DNA of 18,603 nt, taken from positions 1 through 18,603 of the forward strand of contig CAYGBK010000028.1 in assembly GCA_964348095.1 (NCBI GenBank), written 5' to 3'. Shown piece by piece: positions 15,096-18,603 of the stretch. The position numbers were made by a program, and so were the translations under genes. The DNA comes from WVXP01 sp964348095. Lineage in GTDB: Bacteria; Desulfobacterota; BSN033; WVXP01. A model generated the notes under the pieces. That model saw nothing but the letters and a program-made list of their open reading frames with translations, made no database searches and was not told the DNA's origin. Each line of letters begins with the position of its first letter. Position 1 is the stretch's first letter.

Positions 15096-16520
15096 ATGTG
15101 CAACAGAATGCAGGACTTGACAGAGGGAGATCTCAACAAGCTTCACGATGCGTCGATGGAGATCCTGAGAGATGTGGGTGTTCTATTTAACGAACCTGAG
15201 GCAGTAGAAATCTTCAGGAAGCATGGGATCAAAGTCGAGGGCAATACGGTGTTCCTCAAGGAGAACCATGTGCAGAACGCGACTAGGGCTGCTCCAGCAT
15301 CTTTCATTATCACAGCACGAAATCCGGGAAAGAGTGTCACCGTTGGTGGGGATAATCTGGTTTTAGCACCTGGCTATGGAGCTCCATTTGTCGTGACTCA
15401 GAATGGCGACCACAGAAAAGCCACAATGGACGACTACAACCAATTCTGTAAGCTCGTGGATACGTCCACGTATATCGACATGAACGGCTTCCTGATGGTT
15501 GAGCCCTCAGATGTGCCGTCAGAAACAGCGCACCTCGACATGGTTCTTTCAAATATTGTCCTCTGTGATAAACCGTTCATGGGGAGTCCCGTGTCCAGGC
15601 AGGGAGCGATCGATGCCATCGAGATGGCAGGAATCGTCTGGGGGGGAAAGGATAGGATCAAAGATAAACCTGTGATGATATCCCTCATCAACTCACTTTC
15701 GCCGCTTCAATACTCTCAGGAGATGGGGGCCGCGCTCATTGAATTTGCCCGATGGGGGCAGCCGGTCATGATAGCCGCTTTGGCTATGGCGGGCTCGTCA
15801 GGACCAGTGACAATTACAGGCGTTTTGGCCCTGCAGAATGCGGAAATTCTCGCAGGAATCACGCTGGCTCAACTTGTCCACCCAGGAGTTCCAGTGGTCT
15901 ACGGTTCCACCTCAGCGCCAATGGACATGAGAACCGGGGCGCTTTCGATCGGCGCTCCTGAGCTGTCTATGGGTGTATCGGCAACAGCTCAGATGGCACG
16001 GTTTTATGGACTCCCCTCCCGAAGTGGTGGCGCCCTGACCGATTCCCACTTTCCGGATATGCAGGCAGGCATCGAATCGACCCTTGCCCTCACCACGGCG
16101 GTCAGAAATGGCATCAACTTTGTCCTCCATTCGTGCGGCATCCTGGGCTCATATATCGCGATGAGCTTTGAAAAATTCCTCATCGACGAGGAACTCTGTG
16201 GAATGATCCGGAAATTGGTGAAACCCATCGACCTCTCAGATAGAGCGATCGACTTGGAAACGATCAAGGAGGTCGGGATCGGAGGAGAATACCTCACACA
16301 TCCTAAAACACTTGAAAGATGCAGGACAGAGTTTTTCTTGCCAGATCTCATGAACAGACAGGACTATATGGGTTGGAAGGCTGCCGGCAAGAAAAGGCTC
16401 GATGAAGCCGCAGCAGATCCCTTGATCAGGAGGTTCGCAGCGTACCAGAAGCCCGAAATCGATCCTGAGATTGAAGGAACCCTCTCTCGGTACGCTGCCC
16501 AGAAAAAAGCAGGGAAATGA
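15096..16520 (+). CDS. MttB-superfamily (trimethylamine methyltransferase-like) protein, no pyrrolysine
   Basis: The 474-residue product is an MttB-superfamily TIM-barrel methyltransferase, expected to move a methyl group from a quaternary or tertiary amine to a corrinoid protein in the cytoplasm. Landmarks are the N-terminal LTEGDLNKLHDASMEIL helix, LAPGYGAPFVVTQNGDHRKAT, and the C-terminal GGALTDSHFPDMQAGIES. The last lies at about residues 311-328, near where archaeal MttB carries pyrrolysine (334 in M. barkeri); here ordinary Ala and Leu codons occur and no in-frame TAG exists, so it belongs with the MtgB-like non-Pyl group, whose known member demethylates glycine betaine. The frame is open from TTG 15048; ATG 15096, with GGGGGG just ahead, fits family and promoter, and ATG 15108 is an alternative. 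Confidence 0.92.
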   Translation: MCNRMQDLTEGDLNKLHDASMEILRDVGVLFNEPEAVEIFRKHGIKVEGNTVFLKENHVQNATRAAPASFIITARNPGKSVTVGGDNLVLAPGYGAPFVVTQNGDHRKATMDDYNQFCKLVDTSTYIDMNGFLMVEPSDVPSETAHLDMVLSNIVLCDKPFMGSPVSRQGAIDAIEMAGIVWGGKDRIKDKPVMISLINSLSPLQYSQEMGAALIEFARWGQPVMIAALAMAGSSGPVTITGVLALQNAEILAGITLAQLVHPGVPVVYGSTSAPMDMRTGALSIGAPELSMGVSATAQMARFYGLPSRSGGALTDSHFPDMQAGIESTLALTTAVRNGINFVLHSCGILGSYIAMSFEKFLIDEELCGMIRKLVKPIDLSDRAIDLETIKEVGIGGEYLTHPKTLERCRTEFFLPDLMNRQDYMGWKAAGKKRLDEAAADPLIRRFAAYQKPEIDPEIEGTLSRYAAQKKAGK

Positions 16521-16652
16521 GGAGCCAGAATCAGCACCTTCGGCGAAATTCGTAGGGGCACTCAAATTGATTTCCGCTATGAACCAGGTGGGGAAAGTGA
16601 TCGCCGATGGGAGGGGGGACCTTGAGGCAGGTAGGGTGGCGATGGATGAGTT

Positions 16653-16716
16653 CACCTGAATAGAGACGATTTGTATTGGCCATCGCGGAAAGCTTGGAAA
16701 AGCCTAGATTCAGGTG
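16653..16716. repeat. Nine-base inverted repeat upstream of the second FAD oxidoreductase
   Basis: CACCTGAAT (16653-16661) and ATTCAGGTG (16708-16716) are perfect reverse complements 46 bases apart in the 249-base spacer between the MttB-family gene and the oxidoreductase. No T-run follows. Paired operator sites or an RNA stem are possible. The rest of the spacer holds nothing else I can support. Confidence 0.35.
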
Positions 16717-16769
16717 TGATCGATTGAGAGAATGCCGACGGTCGAATCCAGGAAGGAGAATAAAGAGAA

Positions 16770-17972
16770 ATGGGTCGGATTCACGTTCCTCAGGAGAGCG
16801 ACTTTCGCTCAACCGATGTGGTCGTAATCGGAGGTGGGATCGTCGGCGTTGCGACCGCATTTTGGCTTTCAAGGGCGGGGCTCGATGTTGTCCTTTTGGA
16901 GATGCGGGACGGTCTCTCCACGTTGACGACGACCGCATCCGTAGAATGCTTCCGTGCGCAGTTTACGGAACCGACGATGTGTGAACTGGCAAAAGAGAGC
17001 ATTGAGATCTTTGAGAGTTTTGGGGACATCATCGGCGTTCCGGGATATGACATCTCGATCCATCAACGGGGATATCTTTTTATGACGGATGAACCAGACA
17101 TGATAAAGGACCTCGAATCCGCTATGGCCCAGTACCAGAAACTTGGGGTGACGGATGCAGAATTGCTGAAGGGAGATGAGGTGCGTTCCCGATTTCCCTA
17201 TGTCTCTCCGTCTGTCGTCGCTGCGACGTTCCGTCAAAGAGATGGCTGGTTGTCGACCCATGAGGTCACCCAAGGGTTTGCCAAAGGCTGTGATGCCGAG
17301 TTTTTCGTTGAAACCAAGGCGTCCAGGATTGTGCTCGACAACAAGGGGGTTTCAGCTGTTGAGACAAATCGGGGAAAGATACAAACAAGAACAGTCGTTA
17401 ACGCTGCTGGCCCTTTTGCCGGTGAAGTGGGACGTATGGTGAACATTGACTTACCCCTGGCGCCGGTTAGACGGCAAAAGGCCTTCGTCACGCCGTCCCC
17501 AAAAATACCCCAAGATGCGCCGTTTACAGTAGATCTGGTGAACAATTCTTATTGGCGGCCTGAGGTCGGGGGAGCCCTTCTCGGCTGGGTCGATCCAGAC
17601 GAGCCGGTCAGCGAACCGTCGGAGAACCTTAGGGTTGATTGGGATTTCGCCGCAATTGTGCTGGACAAGGTCACGCGGTTGAACCCTTTCTGGCAAGAAG
17701 TGGCTAAGAGGCTCAAGAAACGTGACGTTATGGTTTCGGCTGGTCAATACGTTTATACGCCGGACGATGAACCGCTGATCGGATCTGTAGCGGATGTCCC
17801 CGGGTTTTATTTGAACTGTGGGTTCTGGGCTGGCGTGATGCTTTCCCCTGCGGCAGGGAAGAGATTGGCCGGCCTCGTCACAGGTCAGATCGATCAAAAA
17901 GACAACCCCCTCCGCCTGAGCCGTTTTGAGGAAGGGATTAGGAAAAAAGGGAAGAGTTTCTTGCGCCATTGA
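16770..17972 (+). CDS. DAO-family FAD-dependent oxidoreductase (second copy)
   Basis: The 400-residue protein shares the fold of the first FAD oxidoreductase in this window. The Rossmann motif GGGIVGVA (residues 21-28) ends strand two at E44, and VVNAAGPFAG, APVRRQKAFV, YWRPEVGGALLGWVDPDEP and GFYLNCGFWAGVMLSPAAGK follow. Two usually conserved spots differ: the GGIRQQF loop reads ECFRAQF, and the GFSGHG motif near the C-terminus reads GFWAGV, losing the histidine. A shifted substrate or acceptor is likely. It lies between two MttB-family genes, so it may oxidise the demethylated amine product. AAGGAG (16753-16758) lies eleven bases ahead of the ATG. Confidence 0.92.
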   Translation: MGRIHVPQESDFRSTDVVVIGGGIVGVATAFWLSRAGLDVVLLEMRDGLSTLTTTASVECFRAQFTEPTMCELAKESIEIFESFGDIIGVPGYDISIHQRGYLFMTDEPDMIKDLESAMAQYQKLGVTDAELLKGDEVRSRFPYVSPSVVAATFRQRDGWLSTHEVTQGFAKGCDAEFFVETKASRIVLDNKGVSAVETNRGKIQTRTVVNAAGPFAGEVGRMVNIDLPLAPVRRQKAFVTPSPKIPQDAPFTVDLVNNSYWRPEVGGALLGWVDPDEPVSEPSENLRVDWDFAAIVLDKVTRLNPFWQEVAKRLKKRDVMVSAGQYVYTPDDEPLIGSVADVPGFYLNCGFWAGVMLSPAAGKRLAGLVTGQIDQKDNPLRLSRFEEGIRKKGKSFLRH

Positions 17973-17996
17973 GAGATTTTTCCGCTTCCCTCAATG
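17967..17996 (+). repeat. Inverted repeat over the oxidoreductase stop codon
   Basis: CATTGAG (17967-17973, containing the TGA stop) and CTCAATG (17990-17996) are perfect reverse complements with a 16-base loop. There is no U-tract after it, so it is unlikely to be an intrinsic terminator, but it could protect or process the message before the next gene. Confidence 0.3.
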
Positions 17997-18076
17997 TCGC
18001 TCAGGGATAAGAGTGTTCTCCATAACCCCAGGAACCTCCTGAAGGCGATGCGCATTTTGGGAAAGGAGAAAAGGTC

Positions 18077-18603
18077 ATGAGGGTGAACTACAGGGGAAAT
18101 ACGACCCCGCGATATCAGTTGCTTTCAGACGACCAGATTGAGGAGATCCTGAGCGGGAGTCTTGAGGTGCTCGAGAGGGTAGGGGTTCGGGTGCATGACG
18201 AGGGGGCAGTTGAACTCCTCAGCGGAGGGGGGGCACACACACAAGACGGCACTTTGGTGAAGATCCCCTCCTTTATGGTCAAAAGAGCCCTTGCCACTGC
18301 TCCAGGGAGAATCGTCCTGGCGGGTCGGGACGGGAAAAGGAACGTCGCCCTTGAGAAGGACCGTGTCTATTTCGGTACCGGCTCGGACTGTCCCTTTTTT
18401 GTGGATCCCTACACCGGGAAGCGGAGGGCAACCGTCTTCGATGACGTCGTGAACGCTGGAAAGGTTACGGATGCCCTTCCAAACATCGATTTTTTCATGT
18501 CCCTTGGTCTCGTCTCCGATGTCCCACGCTTGACGTACGACCGCCATCAATTTCTGGCCATGGCCATGGGTACGAAGAAACCTTTGATTATCACTTGCGT
18601 GGA
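18077..18603 (+). CDS. Second MttB-superfamily methyltransferase, N-terminal part (partial)
   Basis: From the ATG at 18077 the frame stays open for 175 codons to the window edge. The product starts MRVNYRGNTTPRYQLLSDDQ and continues with an EEILSGSLEVLERVGV helix, IPSFMVKRALATAPGRIVLAG and VYFGTGSDCPFFVDPYTGKR, then RATVFDDVVNAGKVTDALPNIDFF. These are the N-terminal landmarks of the MttB superfamily and parallel those of the first MttB homologue, but the sequences differ at most positions, so it is a different subgroup, not a recent duplicate. AAGGAG (18063-18068) lies eight bases ahead of the start. Whether a pyrrolysine TAG occurs later cannot be seen. It follows the second FAD oxidoreductase by 104 bases. 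Confidence 0.88.
   Translation, partial: MRVNYRGNTTPRYQLLSDDQIEEILSGSLEVLERVGVRVHDEGAVELLSGGGAHTQDGTLVKIPSFMVKRALATAPGRIVLAGRDGKRNVALEKDRVYFGTGSDCPFFVDPYTGKRRATVFDDVVNAGKVTDALPNIDFFMSLGLVSDVPRLTYDRHQFLAMAMGTKKPLIITCV

Noticed and set aside
16471..16659. 62-codon plus-strand frame overlapping the end of the first MttB gene
   Set aside because: Its first third is a shifted reading of the MttB gene and the rest has no recognisable features or ribosome-binding site.
16735..16755. GGTCGAATCC resembling a tRNA T-arm
   Set aside because: The T-loop lacks the second T, and no acceptor, D or anticodon stems could be folded around it.

Overview
The window looks like a chromosomal segment of an anaerobic bacterium, most likely a Desulfobacterota (deltaproteobacterial) lineage. 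This is an inference from gene content: the start of a tungsten aldehyde:ferredoxin oxidoreductase, a single long bifunctional Rel-type RSH protein, a complete LIV-type ABC importer, and MttB-superfamily methyltransferases without pyrrolysine. No 16S rRNA or other decisive marker is present.

Left part (1-5915), mostly housekeeping: the N-terminal piece of an aldehyde:ferredoxin oxidoreductase (minus strand, cut by the window edge), purM (AIR synthetase), rpmB (ribosomal protein L28), rel ((p)ppGpp synthetase/hydrolase), an XRE-cupin regulator and a PAC2-family protein. Two gene pairs here (rpmB/rel and XRE/PAC2) converge with stop codons overlapping or six bases apart. A gene-free 468-base stretch (5916-6383) holds a short inverted-repeat element with tandem GTCAGRA heptamers.

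Right part (6384-18603), an accessory metabolic island: an MFS transporter and a DAO-type FAD oxidoreductase (plus strand); a five-gene LIV-type ABC importer on the minus strand in the order substrate-binding protein, livG, livF, livH, livM, with a hairpin and U-tract after the binding-protein gene; then, divergently, a short QueG-like iron-sulfur protein, an MttB-family methyltransferase, a second DAO-type oxidoreductase, and the start of a second, different MttB-family methyltransferase that runs off the right edge. I found this last gene by translating the edge by eye.

The island reads as a catabolic unit for N-methylated compounds (betaines, N-methyl amino acids or similar). The importer and MFS protein would bring substrate in, MttB homologues would move a methyl group to a corrinoid protein, FAD oxidoreductases would oxidise the remaining secondary or tertiary amine, and the QueG-like Fe-S protein might serve as a redox partner. 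No corrinoid (MttC-type) protein, corrinoid:H4folate methyltransferase or RACE-type activator lies in the window, so the pathway is incomplete here and the substrate is unknown. Families are assigned from motifs read by eye; no database search was run.
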